Assembly (NCBI RefSeq): GCF_010977575.1
Contig: NZ_CP048812.1
Location: forward strand, 1,240,001 to 1,304,000
Direction: 5' to 3'
Source of the DNA: Halomonas socia
GTDB lineage: Bacteria; Pseudomonadota; Gammaproteobacteria; Pseudomonadales; Halomonadaceae
DNA: 64,000 nucleotides
This document shows, in pieces, positions 35,448-43,853 of this stretch; within the stretch, counting starts at the first letter, position 1; every line of letters begins with the position of its first letter. A model generated the notes under the pieces. The model had not been told where the DNA came from and did no database searches. It saw nothing but the letters and a program-made list of their open reading frames with translations. Both the position numbers and the translations under genes were made by a program.

Positions 35448-37183
35448 GTCGGCCCGCCAAGCCGCTGGTAGCGGCGCCTGAGCCGGCCACGCACCACCTC
35501 GGCCAGGGTGTTGACGCAGAAAGTGAACACGAACAACAGCAGCGCGCTGAGGAACAGCAGCCGGTAGTGGGTGCCGCCCAGCGCCGCCTCGGGCAGCTCG
35601 ATGGCGATATTGGCCGACAGCGAGCGCAGGCCCTCGAAGGGGCTGGCGGTCATCACCGCGGTGTTGCCGGTGGCCATGAGTACGATCATCGTCTCGCCCA
35701 CCGCGCGCCCGGCGCCAATCATCAGCGCGGCGAAGATGCCTGGACTGGCCGCCGGCAGCACCACCTTCCATAGCGCCTGCCAGCGCGTCGCGCCCATCGC
35801 CGCGGCCCCCTCGGCGAGGCTCTTGGGTACCCCGGAGAGGGCGTCCTCAGCCAGCGCGTAGATGGTCGGCATCACCGCCAGGCCCATGGCCAGACCGACG
35901 ATCATGGCGTTGCGGCTGGCATAGTCCAGGCCTAGCTGAAGCGCCAGCCAGCTGCGCATGTCGCCGTCGAACCACAAGCGCTCCAGGCTCGGCGATAGCC
36001 ACAGTGCCAGTGCCGCCAGCAGCGCCAGCCACGGCATCAGCCACAGACCCGCCCAGCTCAGCGGCAGGCGCTGTCGCCAGCGCGCCGAGCAGCACGCCCA
36101 GAGTGCGCCGCCGCTCAGCATGCCCAGCGGCAGCACCAGCAGCAGCGCCAGCACACCTGGGAGATAGCGCTCGACCCAGGGTGCCAGCACCAGCCCGGCG
36201 ATAAAGCCCAGCACCACGCCGGGCAGCGCCTCCATCAATTCCAGGGTCGGCTTGATGCGCGTACGTAGCCCCGCCGACATGAAGCAGGCGGTATGCACCG
36301 CCGCGCCCAGCGCCAGCGGAATCGCCACCAGCAGCGCATAGGCGGCGGCCTTGAGCGTGCCCCAGGCCAGTGGGGCGAGGCCATAGCGCGGCTCGTCGCG
36401 GCTGTCGCTGGCGCTGGTCTGCCAGCGCTGCTGAGGCGCGGCGTAGCCCTCGTAGTGCTGCGGCAGCCACAGGCTGCGCCAGTTGACCTCGGCGTGCTCG
36501 GCGTCGATCTCGAGGCGACTGGCCGCGTCCGGGGAACCCCACCACAGGCCGCCCTGGTCGTCCCAGCCCAGCGCCTCGCCGCTTGGCGCCTGGCCCTGCC
36601 AGCGTAGGCCGCCGATGGCCTGGTAGAGCCCCATCTGGTTGGCCTCATTCACCGCCAGCGCCTGGCGGTCGGGCAGCGCAATCAGCTGGCGGATCGGCGC
36701 CGAGCCCAACGCCTGATAGCGGCCGGCCGGCACCGGCAAATCCTGATCGGCCAGGGTTACCCAGCGCTGCACGCCGCCGCCATCGTCGCCAATCAGCAGC
36801 GCCCGCCCGCCTTGCAGCGCCGCCAGCGCAGTAATGCGACGCGACGGCGGCACCGCCTCGACACGGCCCGCCAGCTCGAGCCCGCTGGCCGTGCGCTGAA
36901 AGACCACCAGTTCACGGCCGTCGGCCTGCCACTGCTGCTGCTCGCCCGCGGCACTGAGGCTATCCGTCGGCAGGCTGGCAAGCGCTGGCAGGCTGTCACC
37001 AGCGGTGGCCTGCTCGCGCACCTCGGGTGCCACGAACAGCGGCGCAACCTCGACGGCCAGAAACACCCCGATTGCCAGCACCGCGCCGATCACGCCGATG
37101 CCACAGGCGCTGATCAGCGCCGTGGCCAGGCGGTCGCATATAAAACGCAGGCGCTGTCGAGGAAAAGCAGCGTGATCGGTCAT
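35444..37183 (-). CDS. pstC: Phosphate ABC transporter permease PstC with a large periplasmic insertion
   Basis: A 579-residue permease (E. coli PstC is about 319). One span at about residues 24-46 is followed by a periplasmic region of roughly 220 residues (about 48-265) rich in short beta-type repeats such as RALLIGDDGGGVQRWVTLAD and LIALPDRQALAVNEANQMG, suggesting a beta-propeller-like domain. The permease core follows, ending with AMGATRWQALWKVVLPAASP (coupling loop) and the last spans. Together with the insertion in PstA this implies an extra structure above the membrane channel. It overlaps pstA by four bases and follows pstS by 64. Confidence 0.92.
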   Translation of the reverse strand: MTDHAAFPRQRLRFICDRLATALISACGIGVIGAVLAIGVFLAVEVAPLFVAPEVREQATAGDSLPALASLPTDSLSAAGEQQQWQADGRELVVFQRTASGLELAGRVEAVPPSRRITALAALQGGRALLIGDDGGGVQRWVTLADQDLPVPAGRYQALGSAPIRQLIALPDRQALAVNEANQMGLYQAIGGLRWQGQAPSGEALGWDDQGGLWWGSPDAASRLEIDAEHAEVNWRSLWLPQHYEGYAAPQQRWQTSASDSRDEPRYGLAPLAWGTLKAAAYALLVAIPLALGAAVHTACFMSAGLRTRIKPTLELMEALPGVVLGFIAGLVLAPWVERYLPGVLALLLVLPLGMLSGGALWACCSARWRQRLPLSWAGLWLMPWLALLAALALWLSPSLERLWFDGDMRSWLALQLGLDYASRNAMIVGLAMGLAVMPTIYALAEDALSGVPKSLAEGAAAMGATRWQALWKVVLPAASPGIFAALMIGAGRAVGETMIVLMATGNTAVMTASPFEGLRSLSANIAIELPEAALGGTHYRLLFLSALLLFVFTFCVNTLAEVVRGRLRRRYQRLGGPT

Positions 37184-37247
37184 GGTGGGTGCTCGTCAGC
37201 CGCGGGTAACCATGACAATAAGGCAATTCGATGACAGCGAGATGACA

Positions 37248-38174
37248 TCAGCCCTCCCCCAGCCCGAGTTGCGCCCGGGCCGCCCGGCGCAGCGCCTCGG
37301 GCAGCGCGATGAAGCCGCTCTCCTCGACCAGCGCCTGCCCCGCGTCGGAGAGCACCAGCGCGATGAATGCGGCCTCGGCGGGCGGCAAACGCTCGCCCGG
37401 GGGCAGGTTGACGTAGAGGTAGAGCGGCCGCGACAGCGGATAGTCGCCGCTGAGCACCGCCTCCGCACTGGGGGCCACCGCCTCGCCGGCGGCGTTCTCC
37501 AGCGCCACGGCGCGCACGCCAGCGGTGAGATAGCCGGCGCCAGCGTAGCCGATCGCCCCAGGGGCACCGGCCACCGCCGCTACCGCCGCCGCCGAGCCGG
37601 TATGCTCGTTGACATCGAGACGAAAATCGCCGCCACACAGCGCCTGGCGCTTGAAAACGCCGTGGGTGCCGGATACCGAATTGCGGCCGTGTCGCGTGAT
37701 GCTGCCTTGTTGCTTGCTCCCTGCGACATCCTGCCAACGTCCCAGCGGCCGGGCCGCACCGCAGCGCCGGGTATCCGAGAAGATTGCATCGAGCTGGGCA
37801 AGACTCAGGGCCTCGAGCCGGTGGTGGCGATGCACGAACACCGCCAGGGCATCCAGCGCCACCGGTATCTCCAGCGGCAGATGGCCCTGGCGCGCCTCGA
37901 TGGCCTCGCGCTCGGCCGCCGACATGCGTCGCGACATCGGGCCCAGCCGGCTGGTGCCCGCCGCCAGCGCCGCCGGCGCGGTGGCCGAGCCGCTGGCCTG
38001 CAGCTGCAGGCGCACCCCGGGGTAGTCGCGTTCGAGCTGCTCACCCCAGCGCAACATCAGCCCGGCCAGGGTCTCCGAGCCCACCGAGTCGAGGCTGCCG
38101 ACCACCGCGCGCTCGGCAGCGGCTAGCGGCCAGGCCATCAGCAGCCAGCACAGCAGCAAGCAGCCGCTGGCCAC
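37248..38174 (-). CDS. pstS: Phosphate-binding periplasmic protein, PstS family (start uncertain)
   Basis: A phosphate-binding protein heading the pst operon. The mature part begins near ERAVVGSLDSVGSETLAGL and includes GSATAPAALAAGTSRLGPMSR and the phosphate-loop-like ITRHGRNSVSGTHGVFKRQA. A signal-peptide core (CLLLCWLLMAWPLAAA) is clear, but no ATG precedes it in frame at a sensible distance. GTG 38174 gives about 308 residues but no positive N-terminus; the codons just upstream (RSRPGR) would supply one if a rarer start were used. CATATA on the minus strand near 38236 may be a -10. I see no convincing Pho box. Confidence 0.82.
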   Translation of the reverse strand: MASGCLLLCWLLMAWPLAAAERAVVGSLDSVGSETLAGLMLRWGEQLERDYPGVRLQLQASGSATAPAALAAGTSRLGPMSRRMSAAEREAIEARQGHLPLEIPVALDALAVFVHRHHRLEALSLAQLDAIFSDTRRCGAARPLGRWQDVAGSKQQGSITRHGRNSVSGTHGVFKRQALCGGDFRLDVNEHTGSAAAVAAVAGAPGAIGYAGAGYLTAGVRAVALENAAGEAVAPSAEAVLSGDYPLSRPLYLYVNLPPGERLPPAEAAFIALVLSDAGQALVEESGFIALPEALRRAARAQLGLGEG

Positions 38175-38316
38175 TCGCCCCGGCCGGCTGCGAGGCGGGG
38201 TGTCGCAGCCGCTGGAGCTTGCCCGCGGCTGGCGTATATGATGATGTGACGATGCCGCGGTGCGGCACGCCCAACACTTCACTCTCTTTTCACAACAACA
38301 AGATGCTGCGCACTCC

Positions 38317-38721
38317 ATGACCGACCTCGACGATGTACCCGCGCCCCAGGGCCAACTGACGCTGAAACTGCTGGCCTCCCGGCAGGATACCAACTTCTAC
38401 GGCGATATCCCCGCCGGCTGGCTGATCGGCCACATGGACCAGGCCGCCGAACTCGCCGCCGGGCGCCAGGCCCACGGCCGCACCGCCACGGTAGCGCTGG
38501 AGGCGATGGATTTCCTGTGCCCGGTGCGAGTTGGCTCGGTGGTCAATATCTATACCGCGATCCGCGAGGTGGGCCGCAGCTCGGTAAAGGTCGACGTCGA
38601 GGTGTGGATCCGCCCCCACCAGGAGCGCAACCCCGACGAGCTCTACAAGGTCACCGAGGCGCGCTTCGTGATGGTTGCCCTAGACGACAACGGGCGTATT
38701 CGCGCCGTCCCCGACGCCTAA
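38317..38721 (+). CDS. Acyl-CoA thioesterase, hotdog fold (YciA-like)
   Basis: A 134-residue hotdog-fold thioesterase that hydrolyses acyl-CoA. The segment GWLIGHMDQAAELAAGRQAH carries the hotdog helix with the catalytic-type aspartate, and ATVALEAMDFLCPVRVGSVV is the YciA-type strand pair. The C-terminal part YKVTEARFVMVALDDNGRI also fits. The ATG at 38317 begins MTDLDDVPAPQG; the open frame extends 19 codons back into the promoter region shared with the divergent pstS. The TAA stop abuts a short repeat element. Acyl chain preference cannot be told. Confidence 0.85.
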   Translation: MTDLDDVPAPQGQLTLKLLASRQDTNFYGDIPAGWLIGHMDQAAELAAGRQAHGRTATVALEAMDFLCPVRVGSVVNIYTAIREVGRSSVKVDVEVWIRPHQERNPDELYKVTEARFVMVALDDNGRIRAVPDA

Positions 38722-38800
38722 GGAAACACTACACAAATGCCTACACGAGCGAATCGCTGCGTTGCACTTCATCTCGCTCGGCAATTTGTTCAGCGCTTCC
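38722..38800 (-). repeat. Short inverted-repeat element, 79 bp, copy A
   Basis: The element runs from GGAAACACTACACAAAT to ATTTGTTCAGCGCTTCC. Its two ends are imperfect inverted repeats (13 of 17 positions), and internal GAGCGA/TCGCTC arms allow a long hairpin. Its reverse complement shares 24 of the first 27 bases and the last GTGTTTCC with copy B at 39984-40036. It has no coding capacity and could be a MITE-like or REP-like element, with ends of insertion-sequence type. Confidence 0.7.
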
Positions 38801-38807
38801 GAACGAC

Positions 38808-38831
38808 GAAGGGTGCCCATGGGCACCCTTC
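38808..38831 (-). terminator. Perfect 24-base palindrome downstream of the TRAP gene
   Basis: GAAGGGTGCCCA followed by TGGGCACCCTTC is a perfect palindrome 17 bases beyond the stop of the TRAP binding-protein gene. In RNA it forms a GC-rich hairpin on either strand. There is no T-run, so terminator strength is doubtful. Confidence 0.6.
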
Positions 38832-38848
38832 ATTCACGGCATCGGCGA

Positions 38849-39937
38849 TCAGGCACCCACGGTGTCGCGCCCCTTGAGATAGGCATACTCGCCCACGTCA
38901 GTGAAGGGTCGTACCAGGCGCTGGAAGGCGAGGTAGGAGTCGTAGATCTTCTTCGAGTCGGGATCGTCATCGACCTGGCGCTGCAGCACCTCCATGGAGG
39001 ACTCGTAGAGCGCCTGCATGACGTCATCGGGGAAGGTGCGCAGCTCGACGCCATGCTCTTCGACCAGCGTTTCGAGGGCTTGGGCGTTGCGATAGGTGAA
39101 CTCGTCGATCATCGACAGGTTGGCGCTGCGCGCGGCTTCGGTGACCATGTCCTTGAGGTCGTCGGGCAGGGCGTTCCAGGCATCCAGGTTGATGGTGCCC
39201 TCGAGCACCGCACTGGGCTCGTTCCACACCGAGGTGTAGTAGTAGTCGGCGACCTGGTAGAGGCCGAAGGCCATGTCGTTGTAGGGCCCGACCCAGTCGG
39301 CGGCGTCGAGCACGCCGGTCTGCAGCGAGGTGAAGATCTCCGATCCGGGCATGTTCACGGCGGTGGCGCCGATGCCGTTCATGGCCTCGCCGGCCAGCCC
39401 CGGCAGACGGATGCGCACGCCGCGCATGTCATCCAGCGAGTGGATCTCCTTCTTGAACCAGCCGGCCATCTGGGTGCCGGTGTTGCCCACCGCGAACGGC
39501 TTGAGATTGTGCTGGGCGTAGAGCTCGTCCCACAGCTCCTGGCCACCGCCGTTGTAGAGCCAGGCGTTGGTCTCGGTGGTGTTCATGCCAAACGGCACGG
39601 CGGTGAAGAACTGTGCCGCGGCGACCTTGCCGCGCCAGTAGTAGGAGGCAGAGTGGCCCATCTCGGCGGTGCCCGCGGCGACCGCATCGAAGACCTCCAG
39701 AGCCGGCACCAGTTCGCCGGCGCCCAGCACCTCGACGCGCATGCGCCCGCCGGAGAGCCGCTCGATGCGCTCGGCGAAATCCTTGGCACCGGTGCCCAGC
39801 GCCGGGAAGTTCTGCGGCCAGGAGGTGACCATGCGCCAGGTGATGACCTCGTCGGCCTTGGCGGTGGAGATGAAGGGTGCAGCGGCGACGCCGGCGGCAC
39901 CGGCCCCCAGGGTCTTGAGAAAGTTACGGCGTTGCAT
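38849..39937 (-). CDS. TRAP transporter solute-binding protein (DctP/TakP-like), Tat-exported
   Basis: A 362-residue periplasmic binding protein of the tripartite ATP-independent family. The N-terminus MQRRNFLKTLGAGAAGVAAA is a twin-arginine signal (RRxFLK). The mature part has MVTSWPQNFPALGTGAKDFA, the FGMNTTETNAWLYNGGGQELW region and the RGVRIRLPGLAGEAMNGIGA arginine region that binds a carboxylate. This resembles the TakP subgroup for 2-oxoacids, though the ligand is a guess. No DctQ or DctM membrane subunits are nearby, so it is an orphan component here. It is bracketed by inverted copies of a short repeat (38722-38800, 39984-40036), suggesting past mobilisation or rearrangement. Confidence 0.9.
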   Translation of the reverse strand: MQRRNFLKTLGAGAAGVAAAPFISTAKADEVITWRMVTSWPQNFPALGTGAKDFAERIERLSGGRMRVEVLGAGELVPALEVFDAVAAGTAEMGHSASYYWRGKVAAAQFFTAVPFGMNTTETNAWLYNGGGQELWDELYAQHNLKPFAVGNTGTQMAGWFKKEIHSLDDMRGVRIRLPGLAGEAMNGIGATAVNMPGSEIFTSLQTGVLDAADWVGPYNDMAFGLYQVADYYYTSVWNEPSAVLEGTINLDAWNALPDDLKDMVTEAARSANLSMIDEFTYRNAQALETLVEEHGVELRTFPDDVMQALYESSMEVLQRQVDDDPDSKKIYDSYLAFQRLVRPFTDVGEYAYLKGRDTVGA

Positions 39938-39983
39938 GAAGGCGAACTCCAGAAGCGTTGTTGTGATTTCCTGGCAGGCTTAG

Positions 39984-40036
39984 GGAAGCGCTGAATAAAT
40001 CGGCGAGCGACGCGCAGACAGTTATGCAGTGTTTCC
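39984..40036 (+). repeat. Short inverted-repeat element, 53 bp, copy B
   Basis: The element runs from GGAAGCGCTGAATAAAT to GCAGTGTTTCC, in the opposite orientation to copy A. The terminal inverted repeats match in 12 of 15 positions. Relative to copy A it lacks about 26 internal bases. Together the two copies enclose the TRAP gene. Confidence 0.7.
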
Positions 40037-40183
40037 TGGGCCCTGCGGGAAAGCGTCCGCCAGCGAGTATGCTAAGCCGACTTTCGTTCGGCAAGTCCCG
40101 CGGCTCAACGCACAGCGTTAGCGCCATTACTGTTAGCAGAACGCCCTCTTCGGCCTGCCTCCGGCGTCTCTCGCTTGCTCTCG
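40037..40183. other. Gene-free stretch between repeat copy B and the uvrD stop
   Basis: 147 bases with no open frame of interest. It contains a weak stem (GCCGA at 40077 onward pairing with TCGGC) that could end uvrD transcription. Several short fragments (GCGAGAG, GCGTTAGCG) recall the neighbouring repeat and may be decayed pieces of it. Nothing else identified. Confidence 0.35.
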
Positions 40184-42388
40184 CTACAGCGGCGTTAGCT
40201 TGGCAAAGCCCAGCACCAGCCACTTGTCGCCTTCGCCCTCGAAGCTGACCTGGACCCGGGCGCGTTCGCCCTCGCCTTCGGCGTTGAGGATCACCCCCTC
40301 GCCGAACAGCGGATGGCTAACCCGCTGGCCCAGCGACAGGCTGGGCAGATCGCCGCCGCCGTCCACCGAGGTCTGACGCGACAGGCCCACCGCGGGGCGG
40401 GCGGTGACCGGACGCGAGATCTGGCCGCGCAGGCGCACCTCCTCGAGCAGTTCCTCGGGCAGCTCGCGCAGGAAGCGCGACGGCCGCTGGAAGGTTTCCT
40501 TGCCGTGCAGGCGGCGCAGCTCGGCATAGGTGAGGTAGAGCTTGCGCATGGCACGGGTCAGGCCCACATAGCAGAGGCGGCGCTCCTCTTCGAGGCGTCC
40601 CGGCTCCTCCAGCGACATCTTGTGCGGGAACAGCCCCTCCTCGACCCCGGAGACGAACACGATGGGGAACTCCAGCCCCTTGGCGGAGTGCAGGGTCATC
40701 AGCTGCACGCAGTCCTCGAACTCGTCGGCCTCGTGGTCACCGGCGTTGAGCGCCGCCTCGGAGAGGAACGGCTCCAGCGCCGCGGCGCCCTCGCCGACCT
40801 CCTGGTTCTCCAGGGCATCGCCCTGGGTAAAAGCCCGCGCGGCGTTGATCAGCTCCTCGAGGTTCTCGATCCGCGCCTGGCCCTTCTCGCCCTTCTCGTT
40901 GGCGTGGTGCTCGATCAGCCCGCTCGAGTGGTTCACGTGGGCGATGATCTCGTGCAGCGCCATGCCGGCGGTATCGTTGTCGAGCTGTTCGATCAGCTCG
41001 GCGAAGGCGCGCACGGCATTGGCGGCGCGGCCCTTGAGCAGGGCATCGCTGAGCGCGTCGTGCAGCGCCTGCCACAGCGAGACGTTGTTGAGCCGCGCAT
41101 GCTCGCGGAGGATCTCCACGGTGCGAGTGCCGATGCCGCGGGCCGGCACGTTGATGACGCGCTCCAGCGAGGCGTCGTCCTCGCGGTTGAGCAGCAGGCG
41201 CAGGTAGGCCAGGGCATTCTTGATCTCGAGGCGCTCGTAGAAGCGCTGGCCGCCGTAGATCCGGTAGGGCACGCCCTGACGGATCAGGGTCTCCTCGAGC
41301 ACCCGCGACTGGGCGTTGGAGCGGTAGAGGATCGCGATCTCGCGGCGCGCCGCGCCGTCGCGCACCTGCTCGCCTATGGTATCGACGATAAAGCGCGCTT
41401 CATCGAGGTCGTTGAAGCCGGCATAGACCGAGATCGGCTCACCCTTGGCGCCCTCGGTCCACAGCTCCTTGCCCATGCGTCCGGTGTTATGGCTGATCAG
41501 GGCGTTGGCGGCGTCGAGGATGGCGCTGGTGGAGCGGTAGTTCTGCTCGAGGCGCACGGTGCGGGTATCACGAAACTCCTGCTCGAAGCGGCGAATGTTC
41601 TCGACCCGCGCACCGCGCCAGCCGTAGATCGACTGGTCGTCGTCGCCAACCACGGTCATGCCGGCGCTCTCGCCGGTCAGCAGCTTGAGCCAGGCGTACT
41701 GCAGGGTGTTGGTATCCTGGAATTCGTCGACTAGCACATGGCCAAAGCGCGCCTGATAGTGGGCCAGCAGCGCCGGGGTGTCGCGCAGCAGCTCGAGGCT
41801 CCTGAGCAGCAGCTCGCCGAAGTCGACCAGTCCGCCGCGCTCGCAGGTCAGCTGATAGCGTTCGTAGAGCTCGACCATCTGCGCCATGTAGCCATCGCCG
41901 TGGGCATCGACCTGGTGCGGCCGCAGCCCCTCCTCCTTGCAGCCGGAGATGAAGTACTGCACCTGGCGCGGCGGAAAGCGCTCGTCGTCGATGCGGTGAT
42001 CCTTGAGCAGGCGTTTGACCAGACGCAACTGGTCGTCGCTGTCGATGATCTGGAAGTGCTGGGGCAGCCGCGCATCCTGCCAGTGGGTGCGCAGCAGACG
42101 ATGGGCGATGGAGTGGAAGGTACCCACCCACATGTTGCGCAGCGACAAGCCGAGCAGCGCCTCGAGGCGGGTGCGCATCTCGCGGGCCGCCTTGTTGGTG
42201 AAGGTCACGGCGAGGATGGCGTAGGGCGACATGCCCTCGGTCTGCAGTAGCCAGGCAATACGATGCACCAGCACCCGGGTCTTGCCGGATCCAGCCCCGG
42301 CGAGCACCAGCATATTGCCCTGGGGCCCACTGACCGCCTCGCGCTGGGCGGGATTGAGGTGATCGAGAATCGCCGTGACGTCATCCAT
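40184..42388 (-). CDS. uvrD: DNA helicase II UvrD
   Basis: A helicase of about 734 residues in mismatch and nucleotide-excision repair. The superfamily 1 motifs are all visible: Walker A LAGAGSGKTRVLVHRIAW, motif Ia TFTNKAAREMR, Walker B LVDEFQDTNTLQYAW, motif III GDDDQSIYGWRGA, motif IV LEQNYRSTSAIL, motif V LMTLHSAKGLEFP and motif VI VGLTRAMRKLYLTY. The C-terminal Tudor-like tail (GQRVSHPLFGEGVILN) is complete. The start is ATG 42388 (MDDVTAIL, like E. coli MDVS); GTG 42400 is an alternative, and neither has a strong ribosome site. Confidence 0.95.
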   Translation of the reverse strand: MDDVTAILDHLNPAQREAVSGPQGNMLVLAGAGSGKTRVLVHRIAWLLQTEGMSPYAILAVTFTNKAAREMRTRLEALLGLSLRNMWVGTFHSIAHRLLRTHWQDARLPQHFQIIDSDDQLRLVKRLLKDHRIDDERFPPRQVQYFISGCKEEGLRPHQVDAHGDGYMAQMVELYERYQLTCERGGLVDFGELLLRSLELLRDTPALLAHYQARFGHVLVDEFQDTNTLQYAWLKLLTGESAGMTVVGDDDQSIYGWRGARVENIRRFEQEFRDTRTVRLEQNYRSTSAILDAANALISHNTGRMGKELWTEGAKGEPISVYAGFNDLDEARFIVDTIGEQVRDGAARREIAILYRSNAQSRVLEETLIRQGVPYRIYGGQRFYERLEIKNALAYLRLLLNREDDASLERVINVPARGIGTRTVEILREHARLNNVSLWQALHDALSDALLKGRAANAVRAFAELIEQLDNDTAGMALHEIIAHVNHSSGLIEHHANEKGEKGQARIENLEELINAARAFTQGDALENQEVGEGAAALEPFLSEAALNAGDHEADEFEDCVQLMTLHSAKGLEFPIVFVSGVEEGLFPHKMSLEEPGRLEEERRLCYVGLTRAMRKLYLTYAELRRLHGKETFQRPSRFLRELPEELLEEVRLRGQISRPVTARPAVGLSRQTSVDGGGDLPSLSLGQRVSHPLFGEGVILNAEGEGERARVQVSFEGEGDKWLVLGFAKLTPL

Positions 42389-42441
42389 AGGGGCTGGCAC
42401 TTGCAGGTCGAAAATGGACGCCTAGCGTAGCATATCGCCGC

Positions 42442-43299
42442 TCACTCCTCCGGCTCCGGGAAACGCAGCGAATTGAGGCTACTCTTGACCGACTTGAGCT
42501 GCTCGGTGAGCTTGGGCCCGCGGGTCTTGGCCACCCCCACCGCAAGCACGTCGACCAGCACCAGATGGGCGATCCGCGAGCTCATCGGGGTGTAGATCTC
42601 GGTGTCCTCGTGGACGTCGATGAACAGCGGGATCGATACCTCGTCGGCCAGCGGCGAGCCGCTCGGGCACAGCCCGACCACCGTGGCGCCGGCCTCGCGA
42701 GCCAGCCTGACACTGGCCACCAGTGCCTTGGTGCGTCCGGTCTGGGAGATCGCCACCACCACATCGCCGGGCTTCAGGGTCACCGCCGACATGTTCTGCA
42801 TGTGCGGGTCGGCGTAGGCCGAGGTGGATATCTGCAAACGGAAGAACTTGTGCTGGGCATCGAAGGCCACCGCCCCGGAGGCGCCGAAGCCGTAGAACTC
42901 GACGCGGTTGGCCAGCGCCAGGGCGTTGATCGCCTGGCTGAGCAGATCGTTGTCGAGACGGTCGCGCACCGACAGCAGGGTGCCCACGGTGGAGTCGAAG
43001 ATGCTGTGGGAAAACTCCGCCACCGAATCGTCGTCGTTCATCGAGAACTGGGCGAACTGGCTGCCGGTGGCCAGCATCTGCGCCAGCTTTAGCTTGAAGT
43101 CCTGAAAGCCGTTGCAGCCCAGCGCGCGGCAGAAACGCACCACCGTGGGTTCGCTGACCTTGGCCTCGGTGGCCAGGTCGACGATGCGCATGTGGATAAC
43201 TTCCTCGGGGTTGCGCAGCACGAAGCGCGCGACCTTCTGTTCGGAGCGTCGAAAGTGCTCCATGCGGCTTCTCAGCTCGTCGAATAGGGCGCGGCTCAC
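42442..43299 (-). CDS. hexR: RpiR-family transcriptional regulator HexR
   Basis: A 285-residue regulator with an N-terminal helix-turn-helix (VDLATEAKVSEPTVVRFCRA) and a C-terminal SIS sugar-phosphate domain (VEFYGFGASGAVAFDAQ, DVVVAISQTGRTKALV). HexR senses 2-keto-3-deoxy-6-phosphogluconate and controls central carbon genes such as zwf, edd, eda and gap, none of which is in the window. The GTG at 43299 is used because GGAG lies six bases upstream and the protein then aligns with known HexR; the 27 extra codons upstream look like leader DNA. It ends 53 bases upstream of uvrD. Confidence 0.9.
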   Translation of the reverse strand: MSRALFDELRSRMEHFRRSEQKVARFVLRNPEEVIHMRIVDLATEAKVSEPTVVRFCRALGCNGFQDFKLKLAQMLATGSQFAQFSMNDDDSVAEFSHSIFDSTVGTLLSVRDRLDNDLLSQAINALALANRVEFYGFGASGAVAFDAQHKFFRLQISTSAYADPHMQNMSAVTLKPGDVVVAISQTGRTKALVASVRLAREAGATVVGLCPSGSPLADEVSIPLFIDVHEDTEIYTPMSSRIAHLVLVDVLAVGVAKTRGPKLTEQLKSVKSSLNSLRFPEPEE

Positions 43300-43548
43300 G
43301 TCAGGCTCCTTGCTGGCATAACTTGTGCATAACTTATGGATATCCGGTGTACTGCCCGCGACAAGCCGCAAGCTGGCCACCAGTATGCCTCAGCGGCGGC
43401 GCGATGGTGAGCCCCGACAAGCGAGCAACGCCAACAGGGATTCATCATTTTGTCAACTGGGGTATAGTAATAATGTCCTGCCGGTAACGCAGCGGTCGAC
43501 TGGTCGGATGCTACATCAAGAGAAAGTCTTGAGTCAGGAGAATCGAAC

Positions 43549-43752
43549 ATGCGCAATGTCGAACAGGTATCCTCCCTCAAAACAGAGCTACTCGATATTT
43601 TCATGAGCATGGAGGTCGATGAGCACAAGCAGCGCCAGAAGACCGCCGCCGTGCGCTACCTGCGTGCGCGCCGCGGCATCGAGCTGCACCGGGAATTCAA
43701 GCGCCTCGAGCGCGATATCGCCGATCTCGACGATGACGAGCTGATGCAGTAG
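43549..43752 (+). CDS. Small conserved protein of unknown function, 67 residues
   Basis: A 67-residue, highly charged protein. The N-terminal third may be helical (LKTELLDIFMSMEVDE), the middle is basic (KQRQKTAAVRYLRARRGIEL) and the C-terminus is acidic (DIADLDDDELMQ). It loosely recalls the short PA3496-type proteins of pseudomonads, but I cannot confirm this. AGGAG lies seven bases before the ATG, and an AT-rich stretch with TATAGT and AATAAT at 43463-43474 could hold the promoter, so it is probably expressed. It is divergent from hexR with 249 bases between, a region in which I find no other gene. Confidence 0.75.
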   Translation: MRNVEQVSSLKTELLDIFMSMEVDEHKQRQKTAAVRYLRARRGIELHREFKRLERDIADLDDDELMQ

Positions 43753-43853
43753 CCCCAGCCGTCACTGGCGCCACGGCGCCCGCAGCACTTCTAACAGGCC
43801 TCCCCAGCGCGAGGTCGGCTAGCCTTCACTCCCTGGATATCCGTTTCTCACAC

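Noticed and set aside
38175-38316. Pho box between pstS and the thioesterase gene
   Set aside because: The only similarity is an imperfect half (TCGTCAC on the minus strand) without a second half.
40313-41734. 473-codon plus-strand frame opposite uvrD
   Set aside because: All helicase motifs are on the minus strand; the plus-strand frame has no domain.
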